A stretch of DNA of 32,444 bases from positions 20,775 through 53,218 of the forward strand of contig JAGNZR010000008.1 of the NCBI GenBank assembly GCA_017984315.1, written 5' to 3'. Positions 18,394 to 27,954 of the stretch are shown here, in pieces; positions within the stretch are counted from its first letter, which is position 1; every line of letters begins with the position of its first letter. The notes beneath the pieces were generated by a model. That model saw nothing but the letters and a program-made list of their open reading frames with translations, was not told where the DNA came from and ran no database searches. The position numbers were made by a program, and so were the translations under genes. Source of the stretch: Fusobacteriaceae bacterium (GTDB lineage: Bacteria > Fusobacteriota > Fusobacteriia > Fusobacteriales > Fusobacteriaceae).

Positions 18394-19008
18394 TTAATTT
18401 TTTGTCTGTACTTTTTTTTCCAACATTCCCATGAGTAGCTTTGTTGTGTTTGTTTTAGTAAATCTTCCCACAACTTTGTAAACTATCTCATCCTCTGTTT
18501 CAATAACTTTTACCACTGGTAAAGAATCTATTTGGTGTTTTATTATTTTTTTTACACCAGATAAGATGCTCTCATCCTCTTCAGCATATATTAAATTCGG
18601 CATTCTAGTCATAACAATACTAACCGGCATCTTATTAATATCTAAATTTCCTATAACTGATTTCAATAGATCTTTTCTAGAAACTACACCTACTAAAGAG
18701 TCTTTTTGTATAACAAATATACTTCCAACATCCTCTGTAAACATATTTATAATCGTGTCGTAAACAGATGTATTTAAATCTATCATTATAGGGGAACTCA
18801 TTATCTCTTTTACATATCTAAAATCTTTTTTTTCTTTGTAATAATACCCTTTTTTTACTTTTGCCTCTATAATATTTTCTTTCGTCAATATTGAAAAATC
18901 TGTCCTTAAAGCTGATCTAGTTACTCCCAACTCTTTGGCTATATCATCACCTTTTATTGGCTGATTTTTTTTTACAATCTCTATTATTTTTTTTTGTCTA
19001 TCAGTCAA
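18394..19008 (-). CDS. ccpN: CcpN-like repressor (HTH plus tandem CBS domains)
   Basis: 204 residues: an N-terminal DeoR-like winged HTH (TDRQKKIIEIVKKNQPIKG, DDIAKELGVTRSALRTDFSIL) followed by two CBS domains (about 65-130 and 130-195) that bind adenine nucleotides. B. subtilis CcpN represses gluconeogenic genes, and CcpN homologues sit beside PPDK or its regulator in many Firmicutes. Adjacent ppdK, 51 bases downstream, is the likely target. I start at TTG 19008: it follows AGAGGGG at 7 bases and matches the family N-terminus; a GTG at 19059 would add 17 poorly conserved residues. A possible CcpN-type operator overlaps its own promoter (see 19093). It could instead control the divergent hyd operon. 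Confidence 0.85.
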   Translation of the reverse strand: MTDRQKKIIEIVKKNQPIKGDDIAKELGVTRSALRTDFSILTKENIIEAKVKKGYYYKEKKDFRYVKEIMSSPIMIDLNTSVYDTIINMFTEDVGSIFVIQKDSLVGVVSRKDLLKSVIGNLDINKMPVSIVMTRMPNLIYAEEDESILSGVKKIIKHQIDSLPVVKVIETEDEIVYKVVGRFTKTNTTKLLMGMLEKKVQTKN

Positions 19009-19092
19009 GATACATCCCCTCTTTAAGCGTACACTAATTATTCCCTTTAAAATTATCACTTTTCATTAACTTTTTCAACTTACCCTGAATAA

Positions 19093-19121
19093 AATATATC
19101 ATATTACAAAATAAAAAGCAA
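19093..19121 (-). promoter_or_regulatory. Promoter of ccpN-ppdK with a CcpN-like operator over the -10
   Basis: On the minus strand TTGCTT (19121-19116), a 17-base spacer and TATATT (19098-19093). The 11-mer TATGATATATT (19103-19093) covers the -10 and fits the B. subtilis CcpN operator pattern TRTGHYATAYW as I remember it. A 9-base direct repeat AACACTTTA lies at 19120-19128 and 19140-19148, exactly 20 bases apart, at and upstream of the -35. Confidence 0.5.
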
Positions 19122-19199
19122 CACTTTATTTTTTGTGTGAACACTTTAATTAATCTGTTAATTTTTTTATTTTTTCAATAGTATATATTGAGAAAAAAG

Positions 19200-19212
19200 A
19201 GTATAATATACT
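19200..19212 (+). promoter_or_regulatory. Probable -10 of the hydEGF operon inside a palindrome
   Basis: TATAAT at 19202-19207 lies within AGTATAATATACT, an inverted repeat with one central base. No good -35 is present, so the promoter may need an activator or the dyad may be an operator. Transcription would start near 19214, about 35 bases before the hydE start region. Confidence 0.4.
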
Positions 19213-19235
19213 TGTATTTTTAACTATTATTTTAT

Positions 19236-19241
19236 AGGAGG
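19236..19241 (+). promoter_or_regulatory. Ribosome binding site that places the hydE start at an ATA codon
   Basis: A full AGGAGG. Eight bases later comes the in-frame ATA at 19250. An in-frame TAG at 19235-19237 overlaps the site, so translation cannot start further upstream. Confidence 0.75.
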
Positions 19242-19249
19242 CGATTTTA

Positions 19250-20302
19250 ATAAATATAAAAACTATTATAGAAAAACTTTATTTAGAAAATAATGCCTCT
19301 GAAGAGGAGTTACTTTTTTTATTAACAAACCTTGACACTGAATCAAAAGAATATTTATTTCAAAAAGCCTATGAAATTCGTTTAAAAACTTATGGAAACT
19401 CTGTTTTTTTAAGAGGGTTAATTGAAATAAGCAGTTTTTGTAAATCTAACTGCATGTATTGCGGTTTAAGAGTTGATAATAAAAATGCCCAAAGATACAG
19501 ATTATCTAAAGAGGAGATTATAGAGTGCTGTGAAACAGGTTACTCTTTAGGTTTTAGAACTTTTGTTATGCAAGGTGGGGAAGACGCTTATTATTCAGAT
19601 GAGCTCCTTGTCAGTGTGATAAAAGAGATAAAACTAAAATTCCCTGATGCAGCTGTAACTTTATCTTTAGGTGAACGTTCAGAAGATAGTTATAAAAAAC
19701 TTTACGATGCTGGAGCTGACAGATACCTTTTAAGGCATGAAACTGCTAATAAAGAGATTTACGATTCTGTTCACCCTGGTATGAGCTTTGAAAACCGTAG
19801 AGAGTGCTTAAAAATTTTAAAAAAAATAGGGTTCCAAACAGGAGCTGGTTTTTTAGTTGGGCTTCCTAACCAGACAAATAAAGATTTTGTAAAAGATCTA
19901 TTATTTATAAAAGAGTTAGAGCCTGAAATGGTTGGAATAGGACCTTTTATTCCACAAAAAAATACCCCTCTTTCTCACATACCTAATGGGAATGTAGATA
20001 CTGTACTTATAATGTTGGCTTTAGTTAGACTTCTACTCCCTAATGTTTTACTTCCTGCTACAACAGCTTTAGGTACACTTGATCCTATGGGAAGAGAAAA
20101 AGGATTCAGAGTTGGTGCAAATGTAATTATGCCTAACCTTTCACCATTTGAAAATAGAGCTAAGTATGCTCTATATGACGGAAAAGTTTTTACTAATGAT
20201 GAAGCCGCTGAGGAATTAAAAAAAATAAAGAAAAAAATTTCAGATGCCGGTTTTGAAGCGATTATGACAAGAGGAGATAATGTGCTATGGAAAAGGAAAT
20301 AA
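19250..20302 (+). CDS. hydE: [FeFe]-hydrogenase H-cluster radical SAM maturase HydE, non-canonical start
   Basis: Radical SAM enzyme that helps build the dithiomethylamine-bridged two-iron subcluster of [FeFe] hydrogenase. Read from 19250 it is 350 residues, the usual HydE length, with the N-terminal helical region, the SAM cluster motif C64-x3-C68-x2-C71, and downstream LRVDNKNAQRYRLS, TLSLGE, GADRYLLRHETAN and GIGPFIP motifs. Between the in-frame TAG (19235) and ATG 19454 there is no ATG, GTG or TTG. ATG 19454 falls inside the cysteine motif, so it cannot make an active enzyme. AGGAGG 8 bases before ATA 19250 makes ATA the best start (related genes would be expected to have ATG there). Overlaps hydG by 16 bases. 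Confidence 0.9.
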   Translation: MNIKTIIEKLYLENNASEEELLFLLTNLDTESKEYLFQKAYEIRLKTYGNSVFLRGLIEISSFCKSNCMYCGLRVDNKNAQRYRLSKEEIIECCETGYSLGFRTFVMQGGEDAYYSDELLVSVIKEIKLKFPDAAVTLSLGERSEDSYKKLYDAGADRYLLRHETANKEIYDSVHPGMSFENRRECLKILKKIGFQTGAGFLVGLPNQTNKDFVKDLLFIKELEPEMVGIGPFIPQKNTPLSHIPNGNVDTVLIMLALVRLLLPNVLLPATTALGTLDPMGREKGFRVGANVIMPNLSPFENRAKYALYDGKVFTNDEAAEELKKIKKKISDAGFEAIMTRGDNVLWKRK

Positions 20303-21678
20303 ATTTTATAAATCATGAAGAGATCTACTCTCTTTTAGAAAACAATTCAAAAACTTCAAAAGAGGAAGTAGCAAAAGTATTAACAAAAGCTAAAAATAAA
20401 GAGAAAATAACTGCAAGGGATATTGCTACTCTATTGTCTATATCTGACGCTGACCAACTACAAGAGCTTTTTGCTTTAGCCGGTCAAATAAAGAAAGATA
20501 TTTATGGTGATAGAATAGTAGTTTTTGCACCACTATACGTTAGTGATTACTGTGTAAATAACTGCACATACTGTGGTTACAAAAAAGATAATAAATTTGC
20601 TAGAAGAAAACTTACTAGAGATGAGATCCAAGAAGAAGTTATACTTTTAGAAAAAATGGGACATAAAAGATTGGCATTAGAGGTTGGAGAGGATCCTGTT
20701 AACTGTTCTATCGACTATATACTTGATGCTATCGATGCTATTTATTCAACAAAAACAGAGAGCGGAGCAATTAGAAGAATCAATGTAAATATTGCAGCAA
20801 CAACTGTGGAAGATTATAAAAAACTTAAAGAAGCTAACATTGGAACATATATCCTTTTCCAAGAAACTTACCATAAGCCTACTTATGAAAAAGTGCACCC
20901 TAACTCTTTAAAGAGCAGCTACGAATACCATTTAAACGCTTTTTCTCGTGCTATGAAAGCAGGGATTGAAGATGTTGGAGCTGGTGTTTTATTTGGACTT
21001 GCAGATTGGAAGTTTGAAGTTTTAGCTATGATGATGCATAATGAGCATTTAGAAAAAGAGTTTGGTGTAGGGTTCCATACAATCTCTGTTCCTAGAATGA
21101 AAAAAGCTGAAGGGATGAATTTAGAGGAATACCCTAATCTAATAGATGATGACACATTCAAAAAGATTGTTGCTATCTTAAGAGTTGCTGTTCCATTCAC
21201 TGGTATTATCTTATCTACAAGAGAGAGTGCTGAACTTAGAAGAGAAGTTATTAAATATGGTGTTTCTCAAGTAAGTGCTGGATCATGTACTGGAGTAGGT
21301 GGTTACAGAGAGGGTGAGACTAGAAAAGAGAGTACACAATTTGATGTTGCTGACCAAAGAACTCCTTTAGAAGTTTTAAAAGAACTTTTAGATGAAGGGT
21401 ATCTGCCAAGTTACTGTACAGCTTGCTATAGAAGTGGAAGAACAGGGGATAGATTTATGCAGCTTGCTAAATCTGGTAACATCCAGAATGTCTGCCAACC
21501 AAATGCACTTATGACTTTAATGGAATATGCGATGGATTTCGGAGATGACGATTTAAGAGAGAGAGTATTTAAAATTTTAGAAAAAGAAGTTGAAAAGATT
21601 ACTAGTCCAGAAATGAAAGAGTTAACTATAAAAAATCTTAAATTAATTAGAGAAGGGCAAAGAGATCTCTTTGTTTAG
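20287..21678 (+). CDS. hydG: [FeFe]-hydrogenase maturase HydG (tyrosine lyase)
   Basis: Bifunctional radical SAM enzyme that cleaves L-tyrosine to p-cresol and dehydroglycine and converts the latter to the CO and cyanide ligands of the H-cluster, delivered as an Fe(CO)2(CN) synthon. 463 residues. The SAM cluster cysteines are C89, C93 and C96 (DYCVNNCTYCG). The second, C-terminal cluster motif C-x2-C-x22-C is complete at C377, C380 and C403, which separates HydG from the related thiamine enzyme ThiH. Starts inside the end of hydE (16-base overlap) and stops 9 bases before hydF, so all three are one translationally linked operon. Confidence 0.97.
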   Translation: MEKEINFINHEEIYSLLENNSKTSKEEVAKVLTKAKNKEKITARDIATLLSISDADQLQELFALAGQIKKDIYGDRIVVFAPLYVSDYCVNNCTYCGYKKDNKFARRKLTRDEIQEEVILLEKMGHKRLALEVGEDPVNCSIDYILDAIDAIYSTKTESGAIRRINVNIAATTVEDYKKLKEANIGTYILFQETYHKPTYEKVHPNSLKSSYEYHLNAFSRAMKAGIEDVGAGVLFGLADWKFEVLAMMMHNEHLEKEFGVGFHTISVPRMKKAEGMNLEEYPNLIDDDTFKKIVAILRVAVPFTGIILSTRESAELRREVIKYGVSQVSAGSCTGVGGYREGETRKESTQFDVADQRTPLEVLKELLDEGYLPSYCTACYRSGRTGDRFMQLAKSGNIQNVCQPNALMTLMEYAMDFGDDDLRERVFKILEKEVEKITSPEMKELTIKNLKLIREGQRDLFV

Positions 21679-21687
21679 GTGATATAA

Positions 21688-22893
21688 ATGAACAATACAC
21701 CAAATTCAAATAGGAAGCATATTGGAATTTTTGGAAAGACTAATGCTGGAAAATCATCTCTGCTTAACGCTATTTTAGAGCAGGATATTTCAATTGTTTC
21801 TAGCATCCATGGAACAACTACTGATTCAGTTACAAAAGCTATGGAACTTATCCCTTTTGGTCCTGTTTTATTTATTGATACTGCAGGGTTGAATGATGCT
21901 ACTGAACTTGGTCATTTAAGAGTTGAAAAGGCTTTAAAAGAGTTGAAAAGAACTGATTTTGCTCTGTATATAGTAGATGCAACTGAAATTAACAGTCATA
22001 CGAACTATAATAATTTTCTGAAAGATGAGTTGAAGATTTTTAAACAGTATAACCTTCCTTATCTTTTAATAATTAATAAAATCGATCTTTTAAATAAAGA
22101 GAGTTTAGAAAAATTAAAAGAGTGTTATAGTGATGCAGTATTTGTTTCAACTCATGATAGAGAGAGTATTTTAAACTTTAAATCTAAACTTATAAAAAAA
22201 TTATCTGTAACAGAGGAGGATCCATCTCTTATAAAAGATTTAGTTCCATACAATGGAACTGTTCTTATGGTTGTTCCTATTGACTCTGAAGCTCCTAAAG
22301 GGAGGATTATACTTCCTCAAGTGCAGCTTATTCGTGATTGCCTAGATTCTGGAATAAAATCTTATGTTGTTAGAGATACTGAACTTGAGTCTGCAATGTC
22401 TGATTTAAAGCAGATTGATTTAATAGTTACTGACTCTCAAGCCTTTAAAGAAGTAGATGCAATCGTTAAAGGAAGATACCCTTTAACTGGTTTTTCCATC
22501 TTATTTGCAAGGCAAAAAGGGGATTTAGCAACTTTAGTAAATGGTGCTCACGCTGTAAAAAATTTAAAAGACGGTTCCCGTATACTAATAGCTGAGACAT
22601 GTACACACAACACTTCCCATGAAGATATAGGAAGAGTTAAAATCCCTAATCTTTTAAAGAAAAAAACAGGTAAAAATTTAGAGTTTGAATTTAAAATGGG
22701 AAAGGATTTTCCAACAGATCTATCCTCTTATGATTTAGTAATTCACTGTGGTGGATGCATGATAAATAGAAAGAATATGCAAAATAGGATGGATGAAGTT
22801 TTAGAAAAAGAGGTTCCAATTACAAATTATGGAGTAGTTTTAGCATATTTAACTGGAATTTTAGACAAAGCTACTGAGATTTTCAATAATTAA
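21688..22893 (+). CDS. hydF: [FeFe]-hydrogenase maturation GTPase and scaffold HydF
   Basis: Scaffold that receives the HydE and HydG products and delivers the two-iron subcluster to the hydrogenase. 401 residues. N-terminal GTPase domain: P-loop GKTNAGKSS (about 16-24), switch region with TTTD, DTAG and NKID. A dimerisation domain follows. The C-terminal FeS domain carries C305-x-H307 and, 45 residues on, H353-C354-x2-C357 (HCGGC), the family's C-x-H-x(44-53)-H-C-x-x-C signature. GGTGAT precedes the ATG. The hydrogenase structural gene is not in this window. Confidence 0.96.
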   Translation: MNNTPNSNRKHIGIFGKTNAGKSSLLNAILEQDISIVSSIHGTTTDSVTKAMELIPFGPVLFIDTAGLNDATELGHLRVEKALKELKRTDFALYIVDATEINSHTNYNNFLKDELKIFKQYNLPYLLIINKIDLLNKESLEKLKECYSDAVFVSTHDRESILNFKSKLIKKLSVTEEDPSLIKDLVPYNGTVLMVVPIDSEAPKGRIILPQVQLIRDCLDSGIKSYVVRDTELESAMSDLKQIDLIVTDSQAFKEVDAIVKGRYPLTGFSILFARQKGDLATLVNGAHAVKNLKDGSRILIAETCTHNTSHEDIGRVKIPNLLKKKTGKNLEFEFKMGKDFPTDLSSYDLVIHCGGCMINRKNMQNRMDEVLEKEVPITNYGVVLAYLTGILDKATEIFNN

Positions 22894-22914
22894 TGTAGTA
22901 TAGATATAAAAAGC

Positions 22915-22946
22915 AAAAGGGGTTAGAAATTTTCTAACCCCTTTTA
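22915..22946. terminator. Bidirectional terminator between hydF and the nucleotidase gene
   Basis: AAAAGGGGTTAGAAA (22915-22929) pairs with TTTCTAACCCCTTTT (22931-22945), with T-rich flanks on both strands. It ends the hydEGF operon and the convergent minus-strand transcript. Confidence 0.9.
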
Positions 22947-22948
22947 TT

Positions 22949-24499
22949 TTAATGTGTAAAAACTCTTACCCTTCCATCCTCTTTTTCAGGGAATTTTTTT
23001 AAAGTTTTAAAATACTCTGTGAGCACTTTATCTAACTCATCATAAACTGCTATATTTTTAGCATTTATAAACTGAGTATAGTCATCTCCCCCTGTTGCTA
23101 TAAATTCATTCATTACAACAATATAGTTTTTATTTAAATCAAATCTCTTTCCATTTTTAAATTTAATATTAGATACTCTCTCCCCTTGAGGTTTAGTTAT
23201 ATCTAAATTTAAAGTTATGCCCCCAACTTGTGAATAACCTCCTAAAAGATTTGGGGTCTCTCTAAATCCATGTTCCAATGCATCTTTTATCATTTTTCCA
23301 GTTACCTCTTTAGTCACAATATAGTCTCCAAAAGGTAAAACTGTTAAAATATCTCCTACAGTTATAGGACCTGGATTTATTGAAGCTCTTATCCCACCAC
23401 CTATAGTAATAGCCATATCTGCTTTTGTTTTCCAAACCATTGAATCTGCTATAAGATTTGAAAGATTAGTTTGTGACGCCCTAACTATCTCCCTATCTCC
23501 TACTAATTTTACAGGGGTTCTCCCTATAACTTTACTTGTAATTTTATTTTGTTCACTCTTTATCTGAGCAATATATCTTGAAAGTTCCGTTTCTTTCTCT
23601 TTACTGCTGCTCTTATTAACATTGTTAGAAAAATCCTGATTAGATAAAAGTTTAGTTTCAATGGAGTTATCATCAAAATCTACTTTTACAACTCCTATAT
23701 TTTCAGAATATTTTCCTGTTTGTACTATTGAACTCTTATTAACTAATATTTTTTCAGAAAGTTTTGTATGGCTATGACCGTCTATTATTAAATCAATCCC
23801 CTCAACATTTTTTGCTATAGAACTGCTTCTGTATCTTTCTTCTGTAGAGCTATCTAAGCCTAAATGTGAGAGCAAAATTATAAATTTAACATCTTGGCTT
23901 TTTAACTCTTTTACAATCTCTTGAGATGTTAAAATCGGATCTTTAAATACCAACCCTTTTACGTGACCAGTATTGGCTTTATATGCAGTTTCTGGAGTTG
24001 AAAGACCAAATATCCCAACTTTAACTCCATCTACCTCCTCTATTATATATTTTTTTGTAAAAGATTTCCCGCTATCTTTATAAACTACATTTGAAGCAAT
24101 TATATCAAATTTAAATTGGGAATCTATCTGTTTAACCCTTTCTTGACCATAGTTGAAATCATGATTTCCTAAAGTCATAACTTTTAAATTCATTTTATCT
24201 AAAATTTTTGCTATAGATTCCCCTTTTTCCAAATTTGCAAAAGGAGTCCCATGCAGTGTATCCCCTGCATCTAAAAATATAACCTCTTTATTTTTAGGAT
24301 CTTTTTTCAAATCATCTATAACGCTTTCTATATTAGCATACCCTAACTCTTTATCACTAGATATAGCTCTAGCGTGTACATCATTAGTGTGCACTATTAC
24401 AAGTTCATAATCTTTTGATTTAATGCCTTGTGTTGAACTGCATGAATAAAATATTGAGATTAAAATTAACATTATAATCATGTTTAATGTTTTTTTCAT
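22949..24499 (-). CDS. 5'-nucleotidase/UshA-family lipoprotein
   Basis: 516-residue surface or periplasmic phosphoesterase. The signal peptide ends in a probable lipobox (IFYSC, Cys20). The metallophosphatase domain is intact: D40-x-H42 in VHTNDVHARA, LDAGDTLHGTP, GNHDFNYG, LSHLGLDS and DGHSHTKL. The C-terminal 5'-nucleotidase domain includes MAITIGGGIRASINPG, VLPFGDYIV and a late TGGDDYTQF. It probably hydrolyses nucleotides to nucleosides and phosphate for uptake; UDP-sugar or cyclic-nucleotide activity cannot be excluded. Start ATG after GGTGGGG. It lies 46 bases past the pgk stop, with the pgk terminator in the gap, so its expression may depend on readthrough. The intact counterpart of the metal-less protein at 7774. 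Confidence 0.9.
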   Translation of the reverse strand: MKKTLNMIIMLILISIFYSCSSTQGIKSKDYELVIVHTNDVHARAISSDKELGYANIESVIDDLKKDPKNKEVIFLDAGDTLHGTPFANLEKGESIAKILDKMNLKVMTLGNHDFNYGQERVKQIDSQFKFDIIASNVVYKDSGKSFTKKYIIEEVDGVKVGIFGLSTPETAYKANTGHVKGLVFKDPILTSQEIVKELKSQDVKFIILLSHLGLDSSTEERYRSSSIAKNVEGIDLIIDGHSHTKLSEKILVNKSSIVQTGKYSENIGVVKVDFDDNSIETKLLSNQDFSNNVNKSSSKEKETELSRYIAQIKSEQNKITSKVIGRTPVKLVGDREIVRASQTNLSNLIADSMVWKTKADMAITIGGGIRASINPGPITVGDILTVLPFGDYIVTKEVTGKMIKDALEHGFRETPNLLGGYSQVGGITLNLDITKPQGERVSNIKFKNGKRFDLNKNYIVVMNEFIATGGDDYTQFINAKNIAVYDELDKVLTEYFKTLKKFPEKEDGRVRVFTH

Positions 24500-24518
24500 T
24501 ATTTACCCCACCTTTTTT

Positions 24519-24542
24519 CAAAAAAAAATGCCCTAAGGCATT
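24519..24542 (-). terminator. Intrinsic terminator of pgk
   Basis: On the minus strand AATGCC-TTAG-GGCATT (24542-24527) is followed by a T run, 3 bases past the pgk stop and only 20 bases before the nucleotidase start. The 6-bp stem is modest, so partial readthrough is plausible. Confidence 0.75.
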
Positions 24543-24545
24543 CTT

Positions 24546-25742
24546 TTATTTATTTGATATAGATTCTACACCTGGTAATGCTTTTCCTTCTAAATACTCA
24601 AGTGAAGCTCCTCCACCAGTTGAAATATGTGTGAATTTTTCTGCATAACCAAGTTGAATAGCTGCTGCTGCAGAGTCTCCTCCACCTATTATTGTAGTAG
24701 CTCCTTGTAAATGCGCAATTGCTTCGCAAACACCTATAGTTCCCTTGGCATAACTCGGCATTTCAAATACACCCATTGGTCCATTCCAAATAACAGTCTT
24801 AGCACCAGCTATCTCTTTTGTAAAAAGTTCTACAGTTTTTCTTCCAACATCTAGACCCATCTGCCCTTCAGGAATTGAATCTACAGATACTGTCATATGT
24901 GGTACATCATTGTTAAACTCTTGTGCTACCACTGTATCTATTGGAAGTATTAATTTTCCATTAGCTTTTGCAAGTAACTCTTTCGCTAAATCAATTTTAT
25001 CCTCTTCTACAAGTGATGTTCCTGTCTGTTTTCCTAAAGCTCTTAAGAATGTGAACATCATAGCTCCACCTACTAAAACTTTGTCAGCTTTTTCAAGAAG
25101 GTTCTCTATAACCCCTATTTTATCGGAAACTTTAGCTCCACCTAAAATTGCCACAAGTGGTCTTTCAGGATTAGAAACAACTCCACCTATAAATTTAATC
25201 TCTTTCTCCATTAAGAATCCAGCAGCTGTATTCCCCTCTCCAATATTTGCAGAGATCCCTACATTTGAAGCATGGGCTCTATGTGCAGTACCGAAAGCAT
25301 CATTAACAAATAACTCTCCTAAAGATGCCCAGTATTTCCCAAGTTCAGGATTATTTTTAGATTCAGCTTTATCGTTTAAATCTTCATATCTAGTATTTTG
25401 GAACATTACTATCTCGCCATTTTTCATAGAAGCTACAGCCTCTTCCAACTTAGGCCCTTTTGTTGAATTGATAAATTTAACTGGTTTTTTTAAAAGCTCA
25501 GAAAGTCTCACTGCTACAGGAGCTATATCCCTTTTTTCTAAATCCTCTTCAGTTTTTACTTTTCCAAGGTGTGAAAAAATTATAGCTTTTCCACCATTTT
25601 CAATAACATATTTTATTGTTGGTAAAGCTTGAACTATTCTATTTTCATCTGTTATTACTCCATTTTTCATAGGAACATTAAAGTCAACTCTCATTAAAAC
25701 TTTTTTTCCACTAACTTGTAAATCAGTAACTATTTTTTTCAT
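24546..25742 (-). CDS. pgk: Phosphoglycerate kinase
   Basis: Glycolytic enzyme that transfers the phosphate of 1,3-bisphosphoglycerate to ADP. 398 residues, standard length. N-terminal MRVDFNVPM substrate loop, FSHLG, the hinge region, [20 protein letters not shown], and the C-terminal nucleotide loop GGGDSAAA followed by [23 protein letters not shown] lies before the ATG. It sits 93 bases downstream of gap with a strong hairpin between, so the two glycolytic genes may be made in different amounts from one promoter. Confidence 0.98.
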   Translation of the reverse strand: MKKIVTDLQVSGKKVLMRVDFNVPMKNGVITDENRIVQALPTIKYVIENGGKAIIFSHLGKVKTEEDLEKRDIAPVAVRLSELLKKPVKFINSTKGPKLEEAVASMKNGEIVMFQNTRYEDLNDKAESKNNPELGKYWASLGELFVNDAFGTAHRAHASNVGISANIGEGNTAAGFLMEKEIKFIGGVVSNPERPLVAILGGAKVSDKIGVIENLLEKADKVLVGGAMMFTFLRALGKQTGTSLVEEDKIDLAKELLAKANGKLILPIDTVVAQEFNNDVPHMTVSVDSIPEGQMGLDVGRKTVELFTKEIAGAKTVIWNGPMGVFEMPSYAKGTIGVCEAIAHLQGATTIIGGGDSAAAAIQLGYAEKFTHISTGGGASLEYLEGKALPGVESISNK

Positions 25743-25762
25743 AATAATCCTCCAGAATTTTT

Positions 25763-25795
25763 AAAAAATAGGAGAACTATTATAGTTCTCCTATT
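25763..25795 (-). terminator. Hairpin terminator or attenuator between gap and pgk
   Basis: On the minus strand a perfect 13-bp stem AATAGGAGAACTA / TAGTTCTCCTATT with a 3-base loop, then TTTTTT. It lies between the gap stop (25835) and the pgk start. It could end most gap transcripts, or protect their 3' ends after processing. Confidence 0.8.
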
Positions 25796-25834
25796 CTATT
25801 TACAAAATATTATATTTTTATCAGTAAGTTCTGA

Positions 25835-26842
<1,008 letters not shown>

Positions 26843-26983
26843 TTATAATCCTCCTTAAATTTAAATTATTATATTTTAATACTATAATCATATAACTTAA
26901 TCTTACCATATTTTAAATATTTGTTTATATATTTTTATCATTTTTTTCTTTTTTGTTGTTTTTTGATCATTAGTGGCAAAATA

Positions 26984-27871
26984 TTAACCTAAAATTTCTT
27001 TCATATCCTGTGGAATGTCTATAACTATCTCTATTTTTTCTTTTTTCTCTCTATTTTTGTTTTCTGGATTATTAAAAACTAATCTATAAGCATGCAAAAG
27101 TTGTCTTTTTGCTCTCTTATCAGCTCCTCCATAAAGTTCATCCCCTAAAATCGGGAACCCTTCTAAAGATAGATGTGCTCTTATCTGATGTGTTCTTCCT
27201 GTAAAAAGCTCAGCTTCAACTAATGTTAAATTCTCTTTTTCAAATCTTTTTAAGACTCTTATCACAGTCTTAGCACTCTGTCCCCCTTCTGAAATTGGAA
27301 GTTCAACTCTTCTAAGCTCCTCTCCAACTCGTCCAATAGGTTTTTCAATAATATATTCATCTTTAGGCATAACTCCTAAAACTATAGCTTGATACATTTT
27401 TCTTACTTCTCCACTCTCTTGCAAAAAAGATTGTGTAAAGGCATTTTTAGCAATAACGATTAACCCTGAAGTATTCATATCTAATCTATTATAAAATCTT
27501 GGTATATCATTTCCCATCCCAATTTGTTGAAAATAATCTACAACCCCATTAGCAAGAGTCATATCTACTTTTTTTTGTGTAGGATGAACAATTATATAAG
27601 GTGGTTTATTTAAAACTAAAAGATTTTTATCTTCATAAGCTATCTCTAAATCCATTTTTATAGGCCTTATCCCTGTCTCTTTCTTTTTTTCTACAACAAG
27701 AATCTGATTAGGCTTTTTTAAATTTTTCATTTTTTTATCCAGTCTAATTTTTTTACCATTAAGATACACTTCTGCATTCCTTAACCCTCTTCTAGAGTAA
27801 TTATGAATCTCTGTAAGGTAGTCCCCTACAAGGTAGTTATTGTGCTCTGGATCAACTATGAATCTTTGCAT
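26984..27871 (-). CDS. RluA-family pseudouridine synthase
   Basis: Modifies uridine to pseudouridine in rRNA or tRNA. 295 residues: a short S4-like N-terminal region (SRRGLRNAEVYLNGKKIRL), then the catalytic domain with LLVLNKPPYIIVHPT, the active-site FYNRLDMNTSGLIVIAK (catalytic Asp in RLD), and GRTHQIRAHLSLEG. This is the RluA/RluC/RluD group; which uridine it modifies cannot be told. AAGGAGAAGGGG lies before the ATG. Transcribed alone and divergent from ridA. The shared gap has a perfect 12-bp palindrome GTATAATTATAC (27903-27914) that contains -10-like sequences for both strands. Confidence 0.92.
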   Translation of the reverse strand: MQRFIVDPEHNNYLVGDYLTEIHNYSRRGLRNAEVYLNGKKIRLDKKMKNLKKPNQILVVEKKKETGIRPIKMDLEIAYEDKNLLVLNKPPYIIVHPTQKKVDMTLANGVVDYFQQIGMGNDIPRFYNRLDMNTSGLIVIAKNAFTQSFLQESGEVRKMYQAIVLGVMPKDEYIIEKPIGRVGEELRRVELPISEGGQSAKTVIRVLKRFEKENLTLVEAELFTGRTHQIRAHLSLEGFPILGDELYGGADKRAKRQLLHAYRLVFNNPENKNREKKEKIEIVIDIPQDMKEILG

Positions 27872-27954
27872 CCCCTTCTCCTTACACTTTTTTATATTAA
27901 CTGTATAATTATACTACACTCATTATCAAAATAAAAGAAAAAGGTTTAAACCAC

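Noticed and set aside
19250-19460. A frameshift or pseudogene explanation for the hydE N-terminus
   Set aside because: The frame is fully open from 19238 and carries the expected N-terminal residues and all three cysteines; only the start codon is unusual.
24910-25632. A 240-codon open frame on the plus strand opposite pgk
   Set aside because: It lies wholly inside pgk on the other strand, has no ribosome binding site or recognisable domain, and its composition (Ser/Pro/Phe-rich) is what the reverse of pgk codons gives.
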